Below are positions 45,049 through 53,767 of a stretch of 64,000 nt of DNA, in pieces. Positions within the stretch are counted from its first letter, which is position 1. The number at the start of each line of letters is the position of its first letter. Position numbers and translations under genes: made by a program. The stretch spans positions 186,001-250,000 of the forward strand of contig NZ_CP195793.1 of NCBI RefSeq assembly GCF_051466335.1, written 5' to 3'. The stretch comes from Planctomicrobium sp051466335. GTDB lineage: Bacteria; Planctomycetota; Planctomycetia; Planctomycetales; Planctomycetaceae. The notes beneath the pieces are model-generated. The model did no database searches. It had not been told where the DNA came from and was given only the letters and a program-made list of their open reading frames with translations.

Positions 45049-48000
45049 ATGAAGACCACCCTCGTGAACTCTGCCTGTCGAGGGCTGCTCCTGAGCCTTT
45101 TCTGTGTCAATTTCGCTGTAACTGACGTTGCTGCCCAGGATAACGTTCTTTCTCCGACTCCGGTTCGTGTCGGGATCGGGCGTCCGATGGGAGGCCCCGG
45201 ATCGGGACTCGGCGGCCGTTCGCTCCTCTCCGAACTCCGAAGCGACTCGGTCCGTGCGGAATTGGAGATTACTCCTGAGCAACAGGCCAAGATCGACGAC
45301 CTCGCCAAGGACGCCGGTGATAACAGCGATATCTTCAAAGATATCTATCAAAAGCTGAGCTCGGCTAATACGGAAGAGGAGCGAGAAGCTGTCCGGAAAG
45401 AGATGTGGGCACGTTCCCTTGAGGAACGGAAGAAGCATGACGCCAAAGTGAAAGACGTTTTGACGGAGAATCAGTACAAGCGTCTGGAACAACTGCACTT
45501 GCAGCGAGAAGGCGTGAGCGTTCTGGCCCGGAATTCCGAGTTGGCTGAGGAATTCAAGATTACGGAAGAGCAGAAAGCTGAATTCGTTCGCCTGGGAGAG
45601 CAGCGGATGGTCGCTGGTTTGGCGTTTGGACGCGACCCTGAAAACGAAGATCGAAAGAAGTTCAACGATGAGTGGGCAGAACGCTCGTGGGCAGTCCTCA
45701 CCGCTGAACAGCAGAAATCCTGGTTAGAGCGAATCGGACCACCTGCAAAAGTGTTCACACCTGTTGTTGTCGAAGTTCCCTCAACGACAGCTCCAGCCGT
45801 CGCTCCCGATGCAACTGCTGACGGAACACCTGCCGGTTCGCCCCGCACAGTGACTCTTCAGCCGGAAAATCCAAAGTGGGAACCCGGCGTTGCTGCCAGT
45901 TTTGGAAACGCTGCAACTCCAAGAGAGACTGCCCCCACTGTCGATGCGGTGCCAAGGAAACGCACCGAGAAAATGACTTTCAATTTCCGCTACGCACCCT
46001 GGAGCGATGTGCTCCGCCTCTTCGCGGATGAGGCTGGTCTGTCCCTCGACCTGAACGCTGTCCCTCCGGGAACCTTCAATTATTACGACAATGCTCAGTA
46101 CACACCGACTGAAGCCCTCGACATTCTGAATGGCTACTTGCTTCCCAAAGGCTATTGCCTGCTCCGTCGCGATGATTTTCTGGTGTGCGTCAACATCGAT
46201 GAAACGATTCCTCCGAATCTGATTCCGAACGTTTCACCATCTGATCTGGAGCAGCGAGGAAAATTCGAGTTGCTCACAGTCATCTTTCCGTTGGAAGGGG
46301 TTGACGTTTCGCAGGTTGCGGTTGAAGTGAATGAGATCAAAGGGCCACAAGGAAAGGTTGTCGGGCTGAAGTCGACCAACTCCATTCTTGTGACAGACAT
46401 TGGCTCGAACCTTCGACGAATTCGAGACCTGCTGAAGGATGTCACTGCACTTGGCGGACCGAACGACATTAAGTTTCAGGCGTATGAAATCAAGCACATC
46501 GATGCCTATGAGGCCGAGCGGATCGTTCGCACACTGCTCGGAGTAGCACCAGCAGTATCAAACGTCAGTGCTGCAGCTGATCCGAATAACCAGCAGCAAC
46601 GCCGAGGCGGGCCTCCAGGTTGGGGAGGGGGCGATCGTCGTGGTCAGGAACAGCCTCCCGCGCCAGCCCCGGTGCAGCCACCGAGTGGAACTGTCCGGGT
46701 GGCAACCGATTCACGAACGAACCAACTGCTGATTACCGCCACCGTGGCGCAGCACATTCTCGTGGAACAGGCACTCAAGACTGTCGACGTCGACAGCGAA
46801 ATGAGTCCCTTCGCAGCGTCGATGACTCGGCCATTTCTGAAGGTTTATCAGGTTTCATCGTCCGACCCGACTCAAGTGACGAAAACCATCAATGCCCTGA
46901 TGCCCGGCATCGTGATCAACGAAGATGCCCGCAATCGCAAGGTGCACATTCAGGCGACTCCCGATCAACACCGGCAGGTGGAAACCCTCATCGCTCAAAT
47001 GGACGGAGTGGGGGGCAATCGATCCATGACGGTCATTCCACTGGTGAACCTCGACCCCAGTGCCGTCGCAGCGACTCTCCGATCAATGTTCATTAAAGAT
47101 GGTGACAATGCTCCGATCGTTGAAACCGACTACTACGGAAATCAGCTTCTCATTCGAGCGAATGCGGACCAGATCACGCAGATCAAGACATTGTTGAGCC
47201 AACTTGGAGAAGACGGTTCATCGAATCGATTCAGTAGCAATACCTCGACGGCGCGAACGATTCCCCTTTCTGGACGAGATCCCAGTGAATTGATTCCACT
47301 TCTGGAGCGGATGTGGAACTCGAACAACGAATCAACAATTCGCGTCATCAATCCGCCAAGTCGTGGACGGAATGGGGCCGATTCCACTCCTCCAAGGCAA
47401 CAGCCGCCAGCTCGGCAGGAGAGCATTCCTGCGACCACAGAAACCCCTCGTTCGGGAGCATCCGCTTCTGTGACCAAGCGAATTCCCGTGCAGACAATTG
47501 CTCAGAGCAGGCCTGTCGAAGGAGAAGATACGTCGACTCCTGAACTCGATGCACTGCTTGACAGTTTTCTGGGAGCCCCCGAAGCCCCAAGCGAGGCTGA
47601 ATCGATTCAGCCCAAAGCACCGGATGTGAACGTGCAATCGCCGACTCCGGGAACCGGTGGCGTCAGTATTGTCGTGATGGGGGACGAGTTATTCATCACC
47701 TCAAATGATCCAGCTGAACTGAATCAGTTTGAAGAGTTGCTGCAGAAAACGATGCTGGCGATTCCGCCTCGTGTGACCTGGACGATCTTCACTCTCAAGG
47801 TCGCAGATGCAACTGAAGCTGCCAACATGTTGAAGTTGCTGTTTCCCGGAAGTGCGGTTTCCGCCAGTTCCTCTTCGAGCAGCGGCAGCATGATGGACAC
47901 GATTACCAGCGGCGCGTCATCTCTGGGAGGAAGCCTGCGAGACATCACCGGACTTTCAGGATCCGCAAACAAGCAGGGGCTGAAAATCGTTCCCGATATC

Positions 48001-48711
48001 CGTCTCAATGCTCTCTTCGTGTCTGGGCCCGTCACGCTGGTTCGTGAAGTCGAAGAAATGCTGACGGTGCTGGATGCCACAGATCTGGGAGGAGATTCAC
48101 TTCGGGACAAAGTTGCGAAGCTCATCCCTGTCGAACATGCAGACGTTCAGGAGGTCTATAACGTCGTTAAAGATGTCTACAAGAACTACATCGATCCTCC
48201 ACGAGGATTCGACCAGAACAACCCACTCGCAATGCTTGCTGCCGCTGGACAACGTGGCGGCCGAGGGGGCGATCAGGGGGCCGCAGCGGCACCGAAGCTG
48301 GCGGTTGGAATTGATCGAACGACCAGCAACATTATTGTCTGGGCGGATGATTCACTGTTTCAAGAAGTGCAAGCACTCGTGAAGTCGATGGATCAAGCCA
48401 CGATGGATGCCCGGAAGACTGTGCGAGTCGTCACACTCGAAAATGCAAGCTCCACCGTCGTCCAAAAGTCACTGGGTTCGTTGATGCCGCAGGTGAAAGT
48501 GAGTGTTACCGGGAGCCGGCCGAGTTCTACATCGAGCACAACGACACCATCGAATCCGGGAACATCATCTGGAGGAGGCAACTCCGATCAGATGCGTCAG
48601 ATGTTCGAACAGCGGATGCGCGAGCGGATGCAAGGCGGCGGCTTCGGTGGCGGTGGCGGTAGCGGTCGAGGCGGCGGCGGCTTCGGTGGCGGCGGACGTG
48701 GTGGCAGATAA
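45049..48711 (+). CDS. gspD: GspD-like protein: Spy/LTXXQ-like N-terminus and serial secretin N-domains, no visible pore domain
   Basis: 1220 residues from the ATG at 45049 (GGAG 6 nt upstream; the TTG at 45037 is rejected). The order is signal peptide (to AAQ30) and a charged helical part (65-240) with repeated LT-x-EQ motifs as in Spy/CpxP-like proteins. A Pro/Thr linker and an STN/N0-type domain (about 308-390, FNFRYAPWSDVLRLFADEAGLSL) follow. Then come some six N1-type KH-like ring domains, for example FPLEGVDVSQVAVEVNEI, YEIKHIDAYEAERIVRTLL, VIPLVNLDPSAVAATLRSMF and FTLKVADATEAANMLKLLF. They are separated by Gly- or Pro-rich linkers. The C-terminus is a Gly/Arg tail. The secretin pore domain with its VPLLGDIP-type motif is not visible. 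It is translated with gspE (25-bp gap). Confidence 0.85.
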   Translation: MKTTLVNSACRGLLLSLFCVNFAVTDVAAQDNVLSPTPVRVGIGRPMGGPGSGLGGRSLLSELRSDSVRAELEITPEQQAKIDDLAKDAGDNSDIFKDIYQKLSSANTEEEREAVRKEMWARSLEERKKHDAKVKDVLTENQYKRLEQLHLQREGVSVLARNSELAEEFKITEEQKAEFVRLGEQRMVAGLAFGRDPENEDRKKFNDEWAERSWAVLTAEQQKSWLERIGPPAKVFTPVVVEVPSTTAPAVAPDATADGTPAGSPRTVTLQPENPKWEPGVAASFGNAATPRETAPTVDAVPRKRTEKMTFNFRYAPWSDVLRLFADEAGLSLDLNAVPPGTFNYYDNAQYTPTEALDILNGYLLPKGYCLLRRDDFLVCVNIDETIPPNLIPNVSPSDLEQRGKFELLTVIFPLEGVDVSQVAVEVNEIKGPQGKVVGLKSTNSILVTDIGSNLRRIRDLLKDVTALGGPNDIKFQAYEIKHIDAYEAERIVRTLLGVAPAVSNVSAAADPNNQQQRRGGPPGWGGGDRRGQEQPPAPAPVQPPSGTVRVATDSRTNQLLITATVAQHILVEQALKTVDVDSEMSPFAASMTRPFLKVYQVSSSDPTQVTKTINALMPGIVINEDARNRKVHIQATPDQHRQVETLIAQMDGVGGNRSMTVIPLVNLDPSAVAATLRSMFIKDGDNAPIVETDYYGNQLLIRANADQITQIKTLLSQLGEDGSSNRFSSNTSTARTIPLSGRDPSELIPLLERMWNSNNESTIRVINPPSRGRNGADSTPPRQQPPARQESIPATTETPRSGASASVTKRIPVQTIAQSRPVEGEDTSTPELDALLDSFLGAPEAPSEAESIQPKAPDVNVQSPTPGTGGVSIVVMGDELFITSNDPAELNQFEELLQKTMLAIPPRVTWTIFTLKVADATEAANMLKLLFPGSAVSASSSSSSGSMMDTITSGASSLGGSLRDITGLSGSANKQGLKIVPDIRLNALFVSGPVTLVREVEEMLTVLDATDLGGDSLRDKVAKLIPVEHADVQEVYNVVKDVYKNYIDPPRGFDQNNPLAMLAAAGQRGGRGGDQGAAAAPKLAVGIDRTTSNIIVWADDSLFQEVQALVKSMDQATMDARKTVRVVTLENASSTVVQKSLGSLMPQVKVSVTGSRPSSTSSTTTPSNPGTSSGGGNSDQMRQMFEQRMRERMQGGGFGGGGGSGRGGGGFGGGGRGGR

Positions 48712-48736
48712 CAGGTAGCAGGAAGTTGAATTCAGC

Positions 48737-50413
48737 ATGAACATCGCTCAAATTCTGCTGCGATCAGGTCTCGTCACCACTCAGCAAATTGAACTCGCGC
48801 AACAAACGGATTCCAGATCTCGCATCGACCAGACTCTCGTTCAAATGGGGATTCTTCACGAAGAAGATTCGTTGAAGGTACTTTCCGAAGAGTTAGGGAT
48901 GCCTTTGGTCAGCCTCAAGGAATATGAGGTCGATCGCGATTTGCTGAATCTGTTTCCAACGTCCGCCATATTTCGCTATGAAGCGATACCTCTCGTTCGT
49001 GAAAACGGGCATGTGCAAGTAGCAATCAGCGATCCTTTCGACTTGGAAGCGATCGATGAACTCTCCACGCTTGGCCGTGTGCGAATCGAACCCGTTTTGG
49101 CCAGCCGCAACGAAATCGTTGAACTGATCAAACGGAATCTGGGGGTCGGTGGCGATACCATCAAGGAACTGGTGGCGCAGCGTGCGGACGATGTCGACCT
49201 CCTCGAAGATATCCCCGCTGGCATGGGGGAGTTGGCCGAATCGGCACTGGCGCCATCGGTCATTCGACTGGTGAATGAACTACTGATTGAAGCGCTCGAA
49301 CAACGCGCCAGTGACGTCCATCTCGAGCCTCAGGAAAACGGGCTGATCGTCCGGTTTCGTGTTGACGGCCTGTTGCGGGTGCAACCGGTCCCCGCGGAGA
49401 TCAACCACTTTGCCTCTTCAATCGTCACTCGATTGAAGATTATGTCCCGACTGAACATCGCCGAAAAACGACTCCCTCAGGACGGTCGTATCAATGTGCG
49501 TGTCCAGGGACGCGAGATCGATGTCCGTGTGTCCATCATTCCGATGCTGCACGGCGAGGGGATCGTGATGCGTTTGCTGGATAAGCAACGCATGGTCTTC
49601 GATCTCAAAGGGGTCGGAATGCCGGACGATACCTACAAGACGTTCAGTCGTCTGATTGCACTTCCGCACGGAATTATTCTGGTCACCGGCCCGACGGGTA
49701 GCGGAAAGACGACGACGCTTTACAGTGCTTTGAGTGAAATCAAAAGCCCAGCGACCAAGATCATTACGGTCGAAGACCCCGTTGAGTATCAGCTCCAGGG
49801 GATCAGTCAGATTCAGGTTCATTCCAAGATTGGTCTCACCTTTGCCGCTGGTTTGAGAAGTATTCTGCGACATGACCCCGACGTCGTCCTCATCGGAGAA
49901 ATTCGAGACGGAGAAACGGCGACGAGCGCGATTCAGGCGTCGCTGACCGGACACTTGGTGTTCAGCACCTTGCACACCAACGATGCTCCCGGTTCGTTTA
50001 CACGTCTGGTCGACATGGGGGTCGAACCGTATCTTGTTTCGAGTACCGTGGAAGGAATTCTCGCCCAGCGACTTCTTCGCAAACTCTGCCCCAAATGTCG
50101 GCGGGCAATCCGGTACAAGGTTGAGGATCTTCCGAGCGATTTGCACGACGGCGAAGTGGAACACACTCTCTACGAGCCCGGTGGGTGCCGCGATTGCCGT
50201 GATACGGGTTACTCCGGCCGAACTGGTGTGCACGAGTTACTTGTGAACGATGAAGAGATCCGTCAACTCTGTAATCAGCGAGCGAGCACTGGTGACATTC
50301 GAAATGTCTGCCTGAGAAAGGGAATGGTGAGTCTCCGACAGGCAGGCTTCAAGAAGATGCTTGATGGAACGACAACCCTCGAAGAAGTGATGCGTATCAC
50401 GCGGAGTGACTGA
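48737..50413 (+). CDS. gspE: Type II secretion ATPase GspE
   Basis: 558 residues. The N-terminal MshEN-like domain (about 1-130) includes DPFDLEAIDEL. The ATPase core has Walker A GPTGSGKT (318-325), the Asp box ITVEDPVEY, Walker B VVLIGEIRD (383-391) and the His box LVFSTLHTNDAPG. The C-terminal tetracysteine zinc motif is present (CPKC 451-454, CRDC 484-487). This distinguishes GspE/PilB assembly ATPases from PilT retraction ATPases. It acts at the cytoplasmic face with GspF and GspL to extend the pseudopilus. The gene directly follows gspD. No retraction ATPase is in the window. Confidence 0.95.
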   Translation: MNIAQILLRSGLVTTQQIELAQQTDSRSRIDQTLVQMGILHEEDSLKVLSEELGMPLVSLKEYEVDRDLLNLFPTSAIFRYEAIPLVRENGHVQVAISDPFDLEAIDELSTLGRVRIEPVLASRNEIVELIKRNLGVGGDTIKELVAQRADDVDLLEDIPAGMGELAESALAPSVIRLVNELLIEALEQRASDVHLEPQENGLIVRFRVDGLLRVQPVPAEINHFASSIVTRLKIMSRLNIAEKRLPQDGRINVRVQGREIDVRVSIIPMLHGEGIVMRLLDKQRMVFDLKGVGMPDDTYKTFSRLIALPHGIILVTGPTGSGKTTTLYSALSEIKSPATKIITVEDPVEYQLQGISQIQVHSKIGLTFAAGLRSILRHDPDVVLIGEIRDGETATSAIQASLTGHLVFSTLHTNDAPGSFTRLVDMGVEPYLVSSTVEGILAQRLLRKLCPKCRRAIRYKVEDLPSDLHDGEVEHTLYEPGGCRDCRDTGYSGRTGVHELLVNDEEIRQLCNQRASTGDIRNVCLRKGMVSLRQAGFKKMLDGTTTLEEVMRITRSD

Positions 50414-50430
50414 GCACGGCGAGATTGAGC

Positions 50431-51177
50431 TTAAGTTCTACCGGGTTCGCAGTATGGGCAAATCTTGCGGTAAATGATGCGATGGCAGCGACTGCACTCG
50501 CGAGGCCCGTACAGCAGCGGCGCATCCATCTTAAATTGATTGTAAATGAGATAGAGGAAGACGAGCAGAACAATCGAAATGAGAAACAGGTTCTGCGTCC
50601 CCCCGGCCATCCAGGCATTTCCGACAATCAACAGGCAGCAGAACCCATAGATTGCGATCACCCAGTATTTGTTTCTACGAAAAGCTGCTCGCTGTACCTG
50701 CGTATTGACCGCGTCGGCGACATGGGATTCCAGAAGTTCCGATTTGACTTCCTGAATGAGATCAACGTTTTTGGCGTCCACCGCGCGCAGTAGGCGATGG
50801 ACACTGTCGAGAACCCGGAACGAGTCGTCAAAGTTAAACTGCTGTTGATGAGCCCAGCGATTCCGAACCTCCCGCAGTTCGCTCACCATGCTTCGCTCAA
50901 TATGACCTAACTCCTGTCGAAAACAATTATTCCACTGATCCCACATCACCGCCAGTAGAGAATGGGCGTCCCATTCGACTGTCGTTTCGTGGATTCTTCC
51001 TCGATCTTCCCGGAACGAATTGGAGACGACCTTCGTCCAATCCTCACCATGAGTTGCGCGGAGCCTCGCCTCGACGAATGGGGTCAGCCCATCGGTCAGG
51101 AGGTCCAGTGCAGTCGTGATTTTTCTACGGAACTCGGTCAAAGTGATCTTCGATTCGAATAAATGGCTTGCGGGCAT
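50431..51177 (-). CDS. Membrane-anchored HEPN (Swt1-like) protein with C-terminal zinc ribbon
   Basis: 248 residues. The N-terminal about 140 are helical and resemble the Swt1-type HEPN domain, ending in LREVRNRWAHQQQFNFDDSFRVLDSVHRLL. The R-x4-H motif (R105, H110) is that of HEPN ribonucleases. Two membrane helices follow (about 171-190 and 197-213), then a zinc ribbon (C228-x2-C231, C240-x2-C243). HEPN domains of this type serve as RNases or RNA-binding modules in toxin, defence and stress systems. Membrane tethering with a ribbon is unusual. No partner antitoxin gene adjoins; it is convergent with gspE (17 bp between the stops). A palindrome overlaps its ribosome-binding region. Confidence 0.75.
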   Translation of the reverse strand: MPASHLFESKITLTEFRRKITTALDLLTDGLTPFVEARLRATHGEDWTKVVSNSFREDRGRIHETTVEWDAHSLLAVMWDQWNNCFRQELGHIERSMVSELREVRNRWAHQQQFNFDDSFRVLDSVHRLLRAVDAKNVDLIQEVKSELLESHVADAVNTQVQRAAFRRNKYWVIAIYGFCCLLIVGNAWMAGGTQNLFLISIVLLVFLYLIYNQFKMDAPLLYGPRECSRCHRIIYRKICPYCEPGRT

Positions 51178-51180
51178 CAG

Positions 51181-51191
51181 CCCTGTCAGGG
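51181..51191. promoter_or_regulatory. Palindrome CCCTGTCAGGG next to the HEPN start codon
   Basis: An 11-bp perfect palindrome lies 4 bp upstream of the HEPN gene's ATG and contains its only candidate ribosome site (AGGG). Occupancy or folding would affect translation or transcription. The rest of the intergenic stretch to 51473, 296 bp between divergent genes, holds no gene. Confidence 0.35.
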
Positions 51192-51473
51192 ATTTTTGGC
51201 TGCAGGTGTTAAAATCCTAAATGGTAACTCAAAGTTGTGAAGACTAGACCTGACGGAAGTCTTCACTCAATTCATAAAAGTCCTTTCGAGTAGGGAAAAG
51301 TGAGGGAGGGCGAACAGGAAATGTCTCGTTACAATGGGAATGCCGGTTCTGACGCGAACGTTCCGTTTCACAACATTGAACAAATTTGACTTTGGTTTTG
51401 AAATCCGATCGGGTTCCTCAATTCAAATCATCTCTTGAGAACCGATTCACGCCAATGAGTTACCGAGAGGTCA

Positions 51474-52892
51474 ATGCACGAGTTTCACTGCCCACATTGT
51501 GCGATCCCGCTGCGATTTCGTGATGACAGTCTACGAAATCGTGTGATCGATTGCCCGGATTGCCATCGTCCTCTGTTGATTCAACAGGATACGCAGGGGC
51601 TGCGGGGGGTGATCCCGGAAAGCCTCCCGTCGTTAGCGAAAAGCTCGCTTCCGCTTCCAGCGACGAAGAGCCGCCTGCCCGTGATTATTTTCGCTGTGGC
51701 AACGTGCGTCGTGGGGTTACTGATCGCAATTTCTCTGAACCGGCCTGAAATCCCGGTAGATGTGGAGAAGCCGAAGGCAGACGCCCCAAGCCTCGTCGTC
51801 GCTCCAGTGGTTCTTCCCGAGCAGCCCAAAGTGGAAGCACAAACGCCTGAACCTCCAGTTCAACAGGGGCCAGTCGAGCCCAAGCTGAGGGAGATTTATC
51901 GACTGTTAAGAACAGAACTGGGGACAGGGACCGTCGCTCGCAATCCTGCGGATGAATTGACACTCAGCCAAAGAAGTTGGATCGCGAGAATTGCAGATCG
52001 CGAGCTGGCAGCGGCATTCACAAACTGGAATCAGAGTTGGAATGCTCCGGTGAATGATGAGTTTGTTCGTCGACGGTTCCCTGCTTTCCAGAACCCTCAG
52101 ATCGCTCATCAGACCGGAGCCGATCTATACCCAGCGTCTCATTTCGTTGGAGTTTCCGGAGTTGGTGCAGATGCAGAAACTCTGCCAAAAAATCATCCAA
52201 GAGCAGGAGTCTTTCGAGGTCAACAGATTACCAAACAGGAAGACATAACAGACGGGCTGACGAATACGATGCTCGTCGCAGGGGTGGAGTCTCGCCTCGG
52301 ATCATGGGCTGCTCCGGGAGAAGCAACCGTGAGGTCGTTCACAGCAGAACCGTACGTGCATGGTCCGGATGGATTTGGTACCGGGGACTCCGATTCGATG
52401 CTCGTTCTAATGGCGGATGGGAGTGTTCGTCGTCTCAGTTCAAAAACAGACGCTGTCGTTGTGCGGCGGATGGCGTCGATGGCTGATGGCCTTCCGCTCG
52501 AAGCACAGGTCGCTGACAAACCCGAATCGGAAGCTGAAGAGCCTGTCGCTGAGACTCCCGATCAAGCTGTGATCGTAATTCAAACAATGTTGGCCGATCC
52601 CGATGCCGAAAAGATTGACCTGAAGCTTCGGCTCGAACAAAAGATCGCAGCTTATGAACAGGATCAACCTGTTCCGCTGATCAGTCTGCTTCTGGAGCTT
52701 CAGGAGTTGATCGGGGTACCAGTGACATTCCAGACGCTGACTGAAGAACAGCTGGACTCAACAGTCGCTCTTCAATTGAAAGATGTGAGCGTTCAAGGAA
52801 TTCTGGACGCGATTTGCCAAGCGTCTAACACGACGTACAAATTGCATTCGGGACATATTGAATTGCAGTCGGCGTCCGACAAAGTGGAGTGA
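51474..52892 (+). CDS. Zinc ribbon - TM - DUF1559-like - STN fusion protein
   Basis: 472 residues. The N-terminal zinc ribbon (CPHCAIPLRF, CPDCHRPL) precedes one membrane helix (about 70-88: LPVIIFAVATCVVGLLIAISL) and a Pro-rich linker. A region with the DUF1559 C-terminal hallmarks follows: ITDGLTNTMLVAGVESRLGSWAAPGE and SMLVLMADGSVRRLS. It lacks the prepilin leader. The last about 70 residues (LISLLLELQELIGVPVTFQ...STVALQLKDVSVQGILDAICQASNTTYKLHSGHIEL) read like a secretin/TonB short N-terminal (STN) domain. Placed beside gspDE, it could be an accessory that meets the GspD N-domains, which is inference. AGAGG precedes the ATG. IS-C copy 2 begins 12 bp after its stop codon. Confidence 0.75.
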   Translation: MHEFHCPHCAIPLRFRDDSLRNRVIDCPDCHRPLLIQQDTQGLRGVIPESLPSLAKSSLPLPATKSRLPVIIFAVATCVVGLLIAISLNRPEIPVDVEKPKADAPSLVVAPVVLPEQPKVEAQTPEPPVQQGPVEPKLREIYRLLRTELGTGTVARNPADELTLSQRSWIARIADRELAAAFTNWNQSWNAPVNDEFVRRRFPAFQNPQIAHQTGADLYPASHFVGVSGVGADAETLPKNHPRAGVFRGQQITKQEDITDGLTNTMLVAGVESRLGSWAAPGEATVRSFTAEPYVHGPDGFGTGDSDSMLVLMADGSVRRLSSKTDAVVVRRMASMADGLPLEAQVADKPESEAEEPVAETPDQAVIVIQTMLADPDAEKIDLKLRLEQKIAAYEQDQPVPLISLLLELQELIGVPVTFQTLTEEQLDSTVALQLKDVSVQGILDAICQASNTTYKLHSGHIELQSASDKVE

Positions 52893-52904
52893 ATCTGATC
52901 ACTA

Positions 52905-53767
52905 GAGCCTGTTATGAACTCTGGACGACGATCGGCGTGTATTTGAGCAGCAGTGCGACCATGGCCACCCAGTGCCATCCGGCCAAGACTTCTGCCAGTC
53001 GTTCGTAGTCACGTGCCAGCCTCCGTGATCGTCCTAGCCAGGCAAAGGTCCGCTCCACGACCCATCGACGTGGCAATAATACGAATCCTTTCTTGGCATA
53101 AGGGAGTTTCACGACGCGCAGTTCCACTCCCTGCTCAGCGGCAGCCTCTTCCGCGTTCTCGCCAGTATAACCTTGGTCCACATAGGCGACTTCAATGGCC
53201 TGATCAGTCGCCTCCTGCACAGCGACACATAAGTCGGAAACCTGGGCTCGCTCCTGTTCATTGGCTGGGGTCACTTTCAAGGCGAGAAGGTGCCCGAGCG
53301 TGTCAATGGCCACGTGAACCTTCGAGCCCTTCCGCCGTTTGCCGCCATCGTAACCGGCTCTGGCACCACTCTCGGGAGTGGATTGGATGACTCGCGCATC
53401 TAAGATCGTTGCTGAGGGGGGCTCATCGCGTCCCTGAGCCACGCGAGCCACTTCCCGCAGGTCATGAGCGATGTGCTCAAACACGCCAGCCTCCAGCCAA
53501 CGGCGAGCCTGCTGATAGACCACGGGCCAAGGCGGGAACTCATGGGGCATGAACCGCCACTGCGCCCCGGTGCGTACCAGCCACCGCATGGCATTGAACA
53601 CGGCTCGAAGGGAGTGAACCCGCTGCGGCGAGTCCTCTTTCACCAGCGCCAAATAGGGGGCTAAAAAGGCCCATTCGTCGTCCGTGACGTCACTGGGGTA
53701 AGGCATCCGGGGCTTGCTCATCCACGGAAACTACTTCAAAACCAACACTTAAGTCCATAACAGACTC
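52905..53767 (-). mobile_element. IS-C copy 2: IS5-family element, 863 bp, inverted relative to copy 1
   Basis: Same ends and length as the element at 3219-4081, in opposite orientation. It is flanked by TA (52903-52904 and 53768-53769) inside CTAG on both sides. The only difference noticed is one base in the transposase gene. It lies between the ZnR-DUF1559-STN gene and the LacI-type regulator and interrupts neither. Confidence 0.94.
52912..53721 (-). CDS. IS-C transposase, copy 2
   Basis: 269 residues, identical to the protein at 3265-4074 except Ala in place of Thr near the C-terminus (MVALLLK). The DDE residues are intact. Translation runs back toward the STN-fusion gene, so transposase transcription is convergent with it. 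Confidence 0.93.
   Translation of the reverse strand: MSKPRMPYPSDVTDDEWAFLAPYLALVKEDSPQRVHSLRAVFNAMRWLVRTGAQWRFMPHEFPPWPVVYQQARRWLEAGVFEHIAHDLREVARVAQGRDEPPSATILDARVIQSTPESGARAGYDGGKRRKGSKVHVAIDTLGHLLALKVTPANEQERAQVSDLCVAVQEATDQAIEVAYVDQGYTGENAEEAAAEQGVELRVVKLPYAKKGFVLLPRRWVVERTFAWLGRSRRLARDYERLAEVLAGWHWVAMVALLLKYTPIVVQSS

Noticed and set aside
49418..50233. Minus-strand open frame of 271 codons inside gspE
   Set aside because: Overlaps the conserved Walker and zinc motifs of gspE in antisense; no independent signal.
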